A stretch of 21,106 bases of DNA from Alistipes timonensis JC136. GTDB taxonomy: Bacteria; Bacteroidota; Bacteroidia; Bacteroidales; Rikenellaceae. Below, in pieces: positions 13,758 to 21,106 of the stretch; the first letter of the stretch is position 1; every line of letters begins with the position of its first letter. Both the position numbers and the translations under genes were made by a program. Location: positions 1-21,106 of the forward strand of contig NZ_FNRI01000014.1 of assembly GCF_900107675.1 (NCBI RefSeq). Direction: 5' to 3'. The notes under the pieces were generated by a model, which saw only the letters and a program-made list of their open reading frames with translations, was not told where the DNA came from and did not search any database.

Positions 13758-13765
13758 TATCTTTG
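13758..13765 (+). promoter_or_regulatory. -7 box of a possible short transcript across attR
   Basis: TATCTTTG matches TAnnTTTG; GTTG 20 bp upstream (13734-13737) could be a weak -33 box. A transcript starting near 13772 would end at the terminator 13913-13951, about 175 nt, with no ORF. Confidence 0.4.
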
Positions 13766-13894
13766 TATTACGTTGAGAGCCTTAATATAGGCGAGCAAAC
13801 CAATGCTTTTCGCGCAAAGCCAAAGTGTGGTACAATGATTTAGTTCTTTTGCAAAATAACTGATATACAGCGACTTCCACAAGCGGATGAAGCT

Positions 13895-13907
13895 CCGTTT
13901 TCCGCTC
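13895..13907 (+). repeat. attR, right end of the integrated element
   Basis: CCGTTTTCCGCTC repeats the tRNA-Gly 3' end (6361-6373) exactly. The match ends immediately after; the tRNA is not otherwise present here. This sets the element at about 7.5 kb. Confidence 0.7.
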
Positions 13908-13912
13908 AAGGC

Positions 13913-13951
13913 AATAAGTTGATAATCATTCGATTATCAACTTATTTTTTT
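13913..13951 (+). terminator. Strong terminator just right of attR
   Basis: AATAAGTTGATAATC 13913-13927 pairs perfectly with GATTATCAACTTATT 13932-13946, loop ATTC, then Ts to 13951. Its T tract and following TGTTGC match the sequence right of attL. Confidence 0.9.
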
Positions 13952-14115
13952 GTTGCTGTTCGCGTCGCAAATGTCTATTGTGTTGCGTTAATAGCCTTCG
14001 AACGACTTTTTCACGGTATAACTCTCGATGACATAGGCCCGTTGCGAATACCGACGGGTTTACTTTTGGGCTATGAGGCTTATTTACGGGGTTATAGCGT
14101 ATTTTAGATTTGATA
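13952..14115. other. Spacer between attR and the invertible segment
   Basis: No supported gene. It starts with sequence also found downstream of attL (TGTTGC and CGNCGCAAAT), perhaps the scar of an older element. A minus-strand transcript from the promoter at 14147-14178 would enter it. Confidence 0.4.
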
Positions 14116-14146
14116 TCTCTGTATAAGAAACCATACGCTTGACGCG

Positions 14147-14178
14147 CAAATGTAATTACTTTTCCCTGAACGGCCAAA
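14147..14178 (-). promoter_or_regulatory. Capsule promoter inside the invertible segment, currently facing away (OFF)
   Basis: On the minus strand TTTG (14178-14175), a 20-bp spacer and TACATTTG (14154-14147) match the consensus. Transcription would start near 14139 and leave the segment through the left repeat. If the segment flips, the -7 box moves to about 14388-14395 and fires into the capsule genes, with a leader of about 180 nt. Confidence 0.7.
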
Positions 14179-14206
14179 TCATTCAGTGGTTTTCGAATAA
14201 AAAATA

Positions 14207-14215
14207 CCCCCCCCC
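14207..14215. repeat. Run of nine C in the invertible segment
   Basis: A homopolymer of nine C in otherwise AT-rich DNA, about 30 bp upstream of the TTTG box of the inverted promoter. It is prone to slippage in replication and sequencing. Confidence 0.6.
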
Positions 14216-14426
14216 TAAAAAATTACACACTGATTATCAGTTTATTACAATTTGCCGTATCGAAGAGCCCATTATCACACGTTAGATCGAGTCTATACAA
14301 CGATAAGTGCTTTCCGGTCGCACATTACGGCCATTTATCAAAAAACATTGATTCTTATGTCGATTTGCATCTATTTTACACTCGTTATCAACACATTACA
14401 TATACCTGCTATCTCTTATACAGAGA

Positions 14427-14585
14427 CCATACATTAAGTTACGGTTCCGTCTTAGATTTAGGAATGGACCCGGCAAATGAATTCAATGATAGCGTTGAAG
14501 CTCAACATGATAGTCTTCGTATGCTGCGTGGCTGGGGAACCGATTCCCGGACACGGGGGAATACGAGGAATGTCCGTATGTTAAC
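14427..14585 (+). other. Capsule operon 5' leader
   Basis: About 160 bases from the right inverted repeat to the upxY start, GC richer than the segment, with no gene. It contains GGGGAACCGATTCCC-type complementary words. In B. fragilis UpxY proteins act on their own operon leader, so this is the expected target. Confidence 0.45.
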
Positions 14586-15137
14586 ATGGCAACCGGCACC
14601 GAATGCATACATTGGTACGGGTTGAAAGTCTTTTTCAACAAAGTATTCGAAATAGAAACTTTGCTTTCCGCCGACGGCGTGGAAAGCTATATCCCTTGTG
14701 AAATAGTTACGGTGGAGGTTCGCGGCGTCAGGAAACAGGTGCGGCGGACGGTCATTCCGTCGTTGATGTTCTTCCGCGCTACGGAAGAATATGCCAAGGA
14801 CCTGCAAACGACACTGCGGGGACGTGTGATGCTGTATACCTATGTAAATGAGAAGTGGAAGAAGGTCCCCTCCCTGATTTCGGAATATGAGATGGATATG
14901 TTCAGGCTCGTCACTTCGTCGGGAGCGGCCGGACTGGATTATTTCGGAGGTGACAGCATCGTTTACGGAATAGGCGACCGCGTTCGTGTTACGGGCGGGG
15001 TTTTCAAGGGCGCCGAAGGGTATATTAAGCGGATCAAGGGGAGGCGGAGGCTGATTGTCTCCATCACGGGAATTTGCGCCGTGGCCACCTCGTTTATTCC
15101 GAACTGCTTTTTGCAGAAGATCGAAGAGGTCGTTTAA
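14586..15137 (+). CDS. upxY: UpxY-like NusG-family capsule transcription antiterminator
   Basis: This 183-residue protein, from ATG 14586, is the first gene of the capsule operon. The N-terminal NGN domain (about 8-110) begins HWYGLKVFFNKVFEIETLL and contains RRTVIPSLMFFRAT. The C-terminal KOW domain (about 128-160) has GDRVRVTGGVFKGAEGYIKRIKGRRRLIVSI. Family members such as B. fragilis UpaY-UphY bind paused RNA polymerase at their own leader and keep transcription going through the long polysaccharide operon. Its position directly after an invertible promoter and before export genes fits that role. It stops with TAA, 99 bp before the next gene. Confidence 0.9.
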   Translation: MATGTECIHWYGLKVFFNKVFEIETLLSADGVESYIPCEIVTVEVRGVRKQVRRTVIPSLMFFRATEEYAKDLQTTLRGRVMLYTYVNEKWKKVPSLISEYEMDMFRLVTSSGAAGLDYFGGDSIVYGIGDRVRVTGGVFKGAEGYIKRIKGRRRLIVSITGICAVATSFIPNCFLQKIEEVV

Positions 15138-15236
15138 GACCGCAGTTCCGGGGTTCCCGGATCGTTTCAAATCTATTCTATTTACAGATTATCGGTCTGT
15201 CGTTCCCGCAATCTCGGGGATAACGGACTTTGGTGT

Positions 15237-16115
15237 ATGGAAATTTCCGAATTGAAATCATTGTACACGAAATTGCGGGCCGTTCGTCCGGGAGTGTCGG
15301 ACAGCAGCGAACGCCTGCTGTCGCTGGCACGCGCTTACATGGCGCTCTACCGCGCTGTGTTCTGCTGCGGACAGTTGGAGCGGGAGTTTTCCGGGAGCCG
15401 CGGGCTGAGCGAGGCCGGGAGCGCTCTTTTCAAGGTTATGCGGCGCAAGGTCGAAGGGAGCGGAATGGGTGAAGAGCGCAGCGAACTGCTCTCCTGCATG
15501 TATCAGTTGATGACCGATACGGTCGTAATTCCCGATTCCGACAAACGCCGGTCGTGGGATACGCTGGCGCTGGAACTGTTCCGCCGTTATTTTCAGACGG
15601 CGATCCGGGAGGAGGGGCTGATCCGCACGGGGATCTGCCGCTGTATCCTGGATTATTTTTATTTCTCGCTTCCGGAGGACGACGAGTGGTTTCTGTTCCT
15701 GAAGACGACCGTCCGGGAGTGGGCTTCGGCATTCTCTGCGGACAAGGGTTGGGAAGGTGTCGGCGATCTCGAAGCGCTGGAACGTATCGGCGTCATGAAC
15801 AGAAACTCCTATATGTTCCTCGATACGACCTGTGACGAAACGGTCAGGATGGCTTTTGAATTCTACTCCCGGGCTTTGGCCGGTCGGGAAATGGTTCCGC
15901 TGCACGTTTTGGGGCGGCTGTACGATGCTGCCATGGACGGGAATGCCTATCCGATAGATCGCCGGACGGCCGGGGTCGTTGCGGACCGGATATCTGTGTT
16001 GGGCGGGATATATCCCGACGACAGCGACGAGCGGCTTTATGCGCTGTCTTACCGGGTCTGCTCCCTGTGCGAGAAAATAATGGGGGAAGTTCAGCAGGAG
16101 GCGGTTGCCTCCTGA
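15237..16115 (+). CDS. Unknown protein of the capsule operon
   Basis: This 292-residue soluble protein starts at ATG 15237. It appears mostly helical with no signal, membrane segment or catalytic motif I can identify. In B. fragilis the second gene of such operons is upxZ, an inhibitor of other UpxY proteins, but UpxZ is about half this length and I see no clear resemblance. The position makes a regulatory role possible; this is inference. It stops with TGA and reading through would add more than 30 codons, so TGA must terminate here. Confidence 0.75.
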   Translation: MEISELKSLYTKLRAVRPGVSDSSERLLSLARAYMALYRAVFCCGQLEREFSGSRGLSEAGSALFKVMRRKVEGSGMGEERSELLSCMYQLMTDTVVIPDSDKRRSWDTLALELFRRYFQTAIREEGLIRTGICRCILDYFYFSLPEDDEWFLFLKTTVREWASAFSADKGWEGVGDLEALERIGVMNRNSYMFLDTTCDETVRMAFEFYSRALAGREMVPLHVLGRLYDAAMDGNAYPIDRRTAGVVADRISVLGGIYPDDSDERLYALSYRVCSLCEKIMGEVQQEAVAS

Positions 16116-16179
16116 CGACGTGGGATTTGATGGAAGAGGATTATCGAATTATTTCTGGTAAAATTTCAATTTGCGAAGT

Positions 16180-17346
16180 ATGACACCTCAGTACTCTGTG
16201 TTATTGTCCCTGATAATCTCGTTGTTGATTGTCAGTTGGATTCATCCCCGTTTGGTCAAGATCGCGCTGATGAAGAATCTCGTGGATGTTCCCGACGGCC
16301 GGAAGTTGCAGCGTCAGCCGGTCCCGGTTCTGGGCGGTATCGCCGTATTCTTCGGCATCGTCATCGGTTACGTCAGCGTGTGCGGGGTTGTGAACTATGC
16401 CGGGATGCTGATCGTGATTATGGCCATGATGATCATGCTCTATATCGGAACGATGGACGACATACTGAGTCTTTCTCCGGCGTTGCGGTTCATGGTCGAA
16501 TTCTTCGTCGCCCTTCTGCTGATCTTCAACGGAGGTTATCTTCTGGACGATTTTCACGGCTTATGGGGTGTGGGGATGCTTCCCGGCTGGGTCGCTGTTC
16601 CGCTGACGGTCGTTGCGGCGGTGGGCATTATCAATGCCATCAACCTGATCGACGGTGTCAACGGGCTTTCGTCGGGTTACTGCATTACGGCCTGTACGAT
16701 GTTCGGAACGCTGTTCTACCTGTCGGGCGATATGAAAATGACGATTTTGGCCGTCGTTTCTGTCGGCGCGCTGATTCCGTTTTTTCTGCACAATGTTTTC
16801 GGCAAGACCTCTAAAATGTTCATCGGCGACGGCGGAACGCTTGTCATGGGAGTCGTCATCACGGTCTTCGTCATCGAAACGCTGCGCAGCGGTTCGGCGT
16901 GCGGAGCTTATGTGGGTCCCGAGGTGGGACTGATTCCCTTTTCGCTGGCAGTCCTGTGCATTCCGGTTTTCGATACGCTGCGGGTCATGTTCTCGCGGAT
17001 ACTGCGGGGCACGTCGCCGTTCCGGCCCGACAAGACCCACCTGCACCACATGTTCATCTCGCTGGGGGCGTCGCATGCGGCTACGATGCTCGCGATCGTG
17101 CTGTTGAATACGTCGGTGGTGTTCTGCTGGTGGGCGCTGATGGAGGCGGGCGCTTCGCTTTCGGTGCAGCTTTATGCCGTCGTAGGGATGGGGCTCCTGG
17201 TCACGTTCGGGCTGTATCATTTCCTCGAATGGCACTTGCGGCACCGGACGCGCCTGCTGCGTTTCATGCGCCGTCTGGGTTATCGGATGCATCTGAGCCG
17301 TACCCCGACCTTCATCCGTATCCAGAAACTTGTGGACCGGCTTTGA
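16180..17346 (+). CDS. Undecaprenyl-phosphate glycosyl-1-phosphate transferase (WecA/MraY family)
   Basis: This protein starts the capsule repeat unit by transferring a sugar-1-phosphate, usually GlcNAc-1-P, from a UDP-sugar to undecaprenyl phosphate in the inner membrane. From ATG 16180 it has 388 residues and about ten or eleven membrane segments. Family motifs are present: PDGRKLQRQPVPVLGG near the N-terminus, D93-D94 in GTMDD, D158 in NLIDGVNGLSSG, D217 in FIGDGG, and the H287-LHH cluster in DKTHLHHMF. The TTG at 16171 would add three residues; ATG 16180 is preferred. It stops with TGA, 56 bp before the export gene. Confidence 0.9.
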   Translation: MTPQYSVLLSLIISLLIVSWIHPRLVKIALMKNLVDVPDGRKLQRQPVPVLGGIAVFFGIVIGYVSVCGVVNYAGMLIVIMAMMIMLYIGTMDDILSLSPALRFMVEFFVALLLIFNGGYLLDDFHGLWGVGMLPGWVAVPLTVVAAVGIINAINLIDGVNGLSSGYCITACTMFGTLFYLSGDMKMTILAVVSVGALIPFFLHNVFGKTSKMFIGDGGTLVMGVVITVFVIETLRSGSACGAYVGPEVGLIPFSLAVLCIPVFDTLRVMFSRILRGTSPFRPDKTHLHHMFISLGASHAATMLAIVLLNTSVVFCWWALMEAGASLSVQLYAVVGMGLLVTFGLYHFLEWHLRHRTRLLRFMRRLGYRMHLSRTPTFIRIQKLVDRL

Positions 17347-17402
17347 GCCGGCGGCACGTTCAGTCACGAATTCATCAAACAGAAAGAATATAAAGAATTA
17401 TC

Positions 17403-19862
17403 ATGTGCGGAATATCAGAAAAAGGGCGCTTGCTCTTCTTGTGTTTCTTGTTGACCGGACTTTGTATGTCCACCTATGCCCAGATGAGCGACGAGGCGGT
17501 TGTGAAATATGCTCTGGAAGGTAAACAGAGCGGCAAGAGCGACCAGCAGATCGGCAAGGAGCTGCTTGCCCGGGGCGTGAGTGTGGACCAGTTGTCGCGT
17601 CTTCGGAACAGTTATTCGTCGTCGGGATCGACAGGCTCCGTTTCGGGTTCTGCCGTTTCGGATGTTTCTGTGGGTTCTCGTCTTCGCACCGTCAGCACTG
17701 AATCTCGGGATGGGTTCGGGTCGGCGTCTCATGTTTCCGGAGCGCTCCAGTATCCGGATAGTTCAAAGCTCGAAAGCACTCCTGTGCGAACCTCTCCCCG
17801 GGTCCGTATTTTCGGTCACGACGTCTTCACGGGTCAGTCTCTAACGTTCGAGCCGAACTCGAACCTTGCGACCCCTGAAAACTATAAGCTGGGCCCGGGC
17901 GACGAGGTTATCATCGACATCTGGGGCGAGAACGAGGACCACATCCGGGGTACCATCTCCCCGGAGGGCAATATCATGGTCGATCAACTGGGTCCGGTCT
18001 ACCTGAACGGGCTTACGATCAACGCAGCCAACGACCGCCTTCGCGGTCTTTTCTCACGGAAATATGCGGGCGTTTCGGGTGAGGCTCCCTCGTCGGATAT
18101 CCGGGTTACGCTGGGTCAGCTGCGGACGATTCAGGTGAACATTCTGGGAGAGGTCGCAACCCCTGGCACATACCGCCTGTCGTCGTTCGCCACGGTCTTC
18201 CATGCGCTGTACAAAGCCGGTGGTATTACAGACATCGGTACCCTGCGCAATATCCGGGTGCTTCGCGGCGGTCGGGAGATCGCTTCCGTTGACGTTTACA
18301 AGTACCTTTTCGACGGGGATTCGAAAGACGACATCCGTCTGGAAGAGGGCGATATCGTGCTGGTTCCGCCGTACGATCTTCTGGTGGAGGTCACGGGGCG
18401 CATCAAACGCCCGATGCGCTACGAGCTGGAAGCCGGGGAGTCGCTTACGCAGCTGTTGTCTTATGCCGGGGGCTTCACGGGCGATGCCTACGGACGTGAG
18501 GTCCGCGTGGTGCGCACCGCGGGACGCGAGCACGAGTTGTTTAACGTGGACAGCGTCGGCTACGGGACTTTTGCGCTGATGGACGGGGACTCGGTTGCTG
18601 TCGGGCGGACGCTGGACCGCTATGCGAACCGTGTGGAGGTGCAGGGGGCAGTCTATCGTCCCGGCATGTACGAGCTTTGCGAGGGGCGCGGTACGGTCCG
18701 GGAGTTGGTCGGGAGCGCGGAGGGCCCTCGTGAGGATGCTTTCCTGGGTCGTGCGCAGCTGCTTCGGGAGAAGGAGGACCTTACCCCGGAGGTCGTGGCC
18801 GTGAACCTGGCGGGAGTTCTTTCGGGGCGTCTGGCCGATATTGCCTTGCGGCGTAACGACATATTGATCGTGTCGAGTGTCCATGACCTGGAAGACCGCG
18901 GCGGTTTCACGATCGGCGGCGAGGTCGCCCGCCCGGGAGTGTACCCGTATGCGGAGCATACGACGCTCGAGGACCTTATCATGCAGGCCGGAGGTCTTCT
19001 GGACGGCGCCTCTACGGTTCGGGTGGAGGTCGCGCGCCGGTTGAAAGACGCGAAGAGTACGACACCGTCGAACGACGTGGGCAAGGTCTATACGTTCTCG
19101 CTGAAAGAGGGCCTTGTGGTGGATGGAGATGCGGGTTTCGAACTGGCGCCGTTCGACGTGGTGGAGGTTCGCCGGAGTCCGGGCTATCAGTCCCAGCAGC
19201 GGGTCCGGCTCGAAGGCGAGGTCGTCTTCTCGGGCGGTTACACGTTGATAAAGAAAAACGAGCGGCTGTCGGACCTCATCAAGCGTGCGGGTGGCATCAC
19301 GGACGACGCCTATGTGCGCGGAGGCCGTCTGATCCGTCGTCTGAACGAGGAGGAGCGTGCCGTGCGCGACGCTGCGCTTCGAGCCGCACGTCAGAATCGC
19401 GGTGCGGACTCGGTATCGTTGGAAAAACTGCAGACGGACGATTACTATACGGTTGGTATCGAACTGGACAAGGCGCTGTCGAACCCCGGTTCGGACTACG
19501 ACATGGTGCTGCGCGAGGGTGACCGCCTGATCGTTCCGGAGTATGTGAGCACGGTGAAGATCAACGGAGACGTGATGTATCCCAATACGACGGTCTATAT
19601 GAAGGACAAGCGGGTGAAATATTACATCGCGCAGGCGGGCGGCTACGGGGCCCGGGCCAAGCGCAGCAAAGCCTATATCGTTTATCTGAACGGCCGGGTC
19701 GCACGCGTGAAGGGTAATGCGAAGGTCGAACCGGGCTGTGAGATCATCGTTCCGTCGAAACGCGAGCGCAAGGGCATTGGCATTTCTGAAATTCTGGGTC
19801 TCACGACCTCTGCGGCGTCTATCGGCACGATGGCGGCGTCGATCGCAAACATGACGAAATAA
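17403..19862 (+). CDS. Wza-like polysaccharide export protein with multiple SLBB repeats
   Basis: This 819-residue outer-membrane-associated protein is the likely export channel component for the capsule. A signal peptide (about 1-27, ending TYAQ) precedes an acidic linker. The Poly_export domain follows at about 160-235 (YKLGPGDEVIIDIWGENED), then six SLBB-like repeats at roughly 235, 325, 410, 500, 600 and 718, each ending in an AGG-type turn such as HALYKAGGI, LLSYAGGF and IAQAGGY. The multi-SLBB form is larger than E. coli Wza (about 380 residues) and is typical of Bacteroidota. The C-terminus is hydrophobic. Stop TAA; the Wzz-like gene starts one base later. Confidence 0.9.
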   Translation: MCGISEKGRLLFLCFLLTGLCMSTYAQMSDEAVVKYALEGKQSGKSDQQIGKELLARGVSVDQLSRLRNSYSSSGSTGSVSGSAVSDVSVGSRLRTVSTESRDGFGSASHVSGALQYPDSSKLESTPVRTSPRVRIFGHDVFTGQSLTFEPNSNLATPENYKLGPGDEVIIDIWGENEDHIRGTISPEGNIMVDQLGPVYLNGLTINAANDRLRGLFSRKYAGVSGEAPSSDIRVTLGQLRTIQVNILGEVATPGTYRLSSFATVFHALYKAGGITDIGTLRNIRVLRGGREIASVDVYKYLFDGDSKDDIRLEEGDIVLVPPYDLLVEVTGRIKRPMRYELEAGESLTQLLSYAGGFTGDAYGREVRVVRTAGREHELFNVDSVGYGTFALMDGDSVAVGRTLDRYANRVEVQGAVYRPGMYELCEGRGTVRELVGSAEGPREDAFLGRAQLLREKEDLTPEVVAVNLAGVLSGRLADIALRRNDILIVSSVHDLEDRGGFTIGGEVARPGVYPYAEHTTLEDLIMQAGGLLDGASTVRVEVARRLKDAKSTTPSNDVGKVYTFSLKEGLVVDGDAGFELAPFDVVEVRRSPGYQSQQRVRLEGEVVFSGGYTLIKKNERLSDLIKRAGGITDDAYVRGGRLIRRLNEEERAVRDAALRAARQNRGADSVSLEKLQTDDYYTVGIELDKALSNPGSDYDMVLREGDRLIVPEYVSTVKINGDVMYPNTTVYMKDKRVKYYIAQAGGYGARAKRSKAYIVYLNGRVARVKGNAKVEPGCEIIVPSKRERKGIGISEILGLTTSAASIGTMAASIANMTK

Positions 19863-19863
19863 G

Positions 19864-20982
19864 ATGGAACCGAACAACCTACAACAGCAGCCGATGGGTG
19901 CGGATCAGGAGATCGACCTGATCGAATTGGCTCAGAAACTCTGGCAGGGTCGCCGGATGATCGTCAAATGGTGTCTCGCGGGCGCGCTCGCGGGGCTTGT
20001 CATCGGGTTCAGCATCCCGAAGGAGTATACGGTTACGGTGAAGCTGGCCCCTGAGATCCAAGGCGGCAAGACGTCGCTGGGAGGTCTGAGTTCGCTGGCT
20101 TCGATGGCCGGCATCAATGTCGGAAGCATGAATTCGGCGGATGCGATGTCCCCGGAGTTGTATCCGGATATCGTGCAGTCGGTGCCGTTTATGACGGAGC
20201 TGTTCGATGTGGAGGTCACCGACCAAAAGGGCCTGACGGCCATGCCCCTCCGGGCGTACGTTTCGGAAGAGCTGCGGAGCCCGTGGTGGAGCGCGGTTGT
20301 TGCGGCTCCGTTCAAGGCGCTGGAGTGGTTCATGGGGCTGTTCCGGGCGGAGGAACCGGCGAATGAAGGTCCCGTAGATCCGTTCCGGCTGACCAAAAAG
20401 GACAGCGAGGTGGTGAAATCGCTTCAGGAGCGTATTGCCGCGAGCGTGGATAAGAAGACGATGGTTGTGTCGCTGTCGGTGACGATGCAGGACCCGCTGA
20501 TCGCTGCGACGCTGACGGATACGGTGATGCAGAATTTGCAGAACCACATCACGCAGTACCGTACGGACAAGGCTCGGCATGACCTGGAGTTCACGCAACG
20601 TCTGTTCGACGAGGCGCAGGGGAAGTACTATGCGGCGCAGCAGCGCTACGCGCAGTATATGGACCAGAATCAGTCGTTGTCGCGGCGGAGTTTCCGCACG
20701 GAGGAGGAGCGTCTGCAGAATGAGATGTCGCTGGCTTACAGCCTCTACAACCAGACGGCGCAGCAGTTGCAGCTGGCCAGGGCAAAGGTTCAGGAATCGA
20801 CTCCGGTCTACGCCGTGGTACAGCCTGCGACGGTGCCGTTGAAACCCTCGAAACCCTCCAAGATGATGATTCTCGTGGGGTGCGTGTTCCTGGCCGGGGC
20901 TGCGGCCGCAGCATGGTTGCTTTTCGGACGGGAGTTCGTCGGAGCGTTCGGGAAACAGAAAAAAAACGACGATTCGATATAG
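19864..20982 (+). CDS. Wzz-like chain-length determinant (polysaccharide co-polymerase)
   Basis: This 372-residue inner-membrane protein controls capsule chain length with the Wzy polymerase. The Wzz domain starts near residue 15 (QEIDLIELAQKLW). TM1 spans about 33-50 (IVKWCLAGALAGLVIGFS), followed by a large periplasmic helical domain with coiled-coil stretches (about 220-310), and TM2 spans about 334-355 (MMILVGCVFLAG). A PxxP motif (KPSKPSK) precedes TM2 as in the family. No tyrosine-kinase domain is attached. It starts one base after the export-gene stop, so translation is probably coupled. Confidence 0.9.
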   Translation: MEPNNLQQQPMGADQEIDLIELAQKLWQGRRMIVKWCLAGALAGLVIGFSIPKEYTVTVKLAPEIQGGKTSLGGLSSLASMAGINVGSMNSADAMSPELYPDIVQSVPFMTELFDVEVTDQKGLTAMPLRAYVSEELRSPWWSAVVAAPFKALEWFMGLFRAEEPANEGPVDPFRLTKKDSEVVKSLQERIAASVDKKTMVVSLSVTMQDPLIAATLTDTVMQNLQNHITQYRTDKARHDLEFTQRLFDEAQGKYYAAQQRYAQYMDQNQSLSRRSFRTEEERLQNEMSLAYSLYNQTAQQLQLARAKVQESTPVYAVVQPATVPLKPSKPSKMMILVGCVFLAGAAAAAWLLFGREFVGAFGKQKKNDDSI

Positions 20983-20990
20983 CGCGAGTT

Positions 20991-21106
20991 ATGAAAGGCA
21001 TCGTATTGGCAGGCGGTTCGGGCACGCGTCTTTACCCGATCACCAAGGGGGTTAGCAAACAATTGCTACCGGTCTACGACAAGCCGATGGTCTATTATCC
21101 GCTGTC
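20991..21106 (+). CDS. rmlA: Glucose-1-phosphate thymidylyltransferase, 5' part
   Basis: The first 38 residues show the nucleotidyltransferase signature GIVLAGGSGTRLYPIT followed by KQLLPVYDKPMVYYPLS. RmlA (RfbA) makes dTDP-glucose from dTTP and glucose-1-phosphate, the first step to dTDP-rhamnose and related sugars. It starts 8 bp after the wzz stop and runs off the right edge of the window, so only the start is seen. Confidence 0.92.
   Translation, partial: MKGIVLAGGSGTRLYPITKGVSKQLLPVYDKPMVYYPL

Larger units (their letters stand above)
14116..14426. repeat. Invertible capsule promoter segment with 13-bp inverted repeats
   Basis: TCTCTGTATAAGA at 14116-14128 is the exact reverse complement of TCTTATACAGAGA at 14414-14426, flanking 285 bp directly upstream of the capsule operon. 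The only consensus promoter inside (14147-14178) faces left. Bacteroidales capsule loci are commonly switched by inversion of such promoter segments by site-specific recombinases encoded elsewhere. Confidence 0.75.

Noticed and set aside
13772..13907. Suppressor tRNA (UCA anticodon) near attR
   Set aside because: The tRNA-like 3' end is only the att repeat; no acceptor, D or anticodon arms with a TCA loop can be drawn.
13926..14177. Minus-strand open frame of 83 codons
   Set aside because: It covers the attR terminator and the left inverted repeat; no domain is visible.
18054..19877. Minus-strand open frame of 607 codons
   Set aside because: It lies opposite the SLBB export gene and reflects its GC-rich codon use.

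Overview
The window looks like a GC-rich gut Bacteroidales chromosome, most likely Alistipes or another member of the Rikenellaceae (inference). The supporting signs are promoters of the Bacteroidota type (TTTG, 19-20 bp, TAnnTTTG), an UpxY-type capsule operon behind a DNA inversion, an IntDOT-like tyrosine recombinase lacking the usual first catalytic Arg, a DUF3408 protein and an SDDDD-type surface lipoprotein signal. AT-richer accessory DNA (about 1-6300) and a roughly 7.5 kb mobile element (about 6361-13907) sit beside a GC-rich capsule operon (14586 to the right edge).

Layout. 1-6299: accessory region with a DExH helicase gene interrupted by five in-frame TGA codons (227-2107), a membrane-anchored coiled-coil protein, two orphan genes, a structured leader RNA followed by a lipoprotein gene (4298-5362), and another TGA-containing ORF (5517-5981). 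6300-6375: tRNA-Gly(GCC). 6361-13907: an integrative mobilizable element bounded by a 13-bp repeat of the tRNA 3' end. It carries an integrase, an XRE regulator, a roughly 620-nt candidate structured RNA ending in a strong terminator (8325-8952), two unknown genes, mobB and mobA, an oriT-like region, 24-bp tandem repeats, a DUF3408 gene and two excisionase-like HTH genes. 14116-14426: an invertible segment with perfect 13-bp inverted repeats and one consensus promoter that now points away from the capsule genes. 14586-21106: upxY-like antiterminator, an unknown gene, a WecA/MraY-like glycosyl-phosphate transferase, a Wza-like SLBB export protein, a Wzz-like co-polymerase and the start of rmlA.

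The most unusual observation is that four genes (227-2107, 5517-5981, 11653-12054, 13087-13371) become complete, sensible proteins only if TGA is read as Trp. Together they hold ten in-frame TGA and no in-frame TAA or TAG in about 1007 codons. One TGA fills the x of a DExH box and another falls at the expected conserved Trp of an excisionase-like HTH. Neighbouring genes in the same element and in the chromosome use TGG for Trp and TGA as a stop. The host code is therefore probably standard, and these genes are either silent remnants, recoded cargo from another lineage, or genes expressed only when UGA is suppressed. No tRNA-Trp(UCA) is visible in the window.

Other candidates are the large noncoding RNA inside the mobile element, the pseudoknot-like leader RNA at 4330-4522, and the capsule promoter switch in an apparent OFF orientation.
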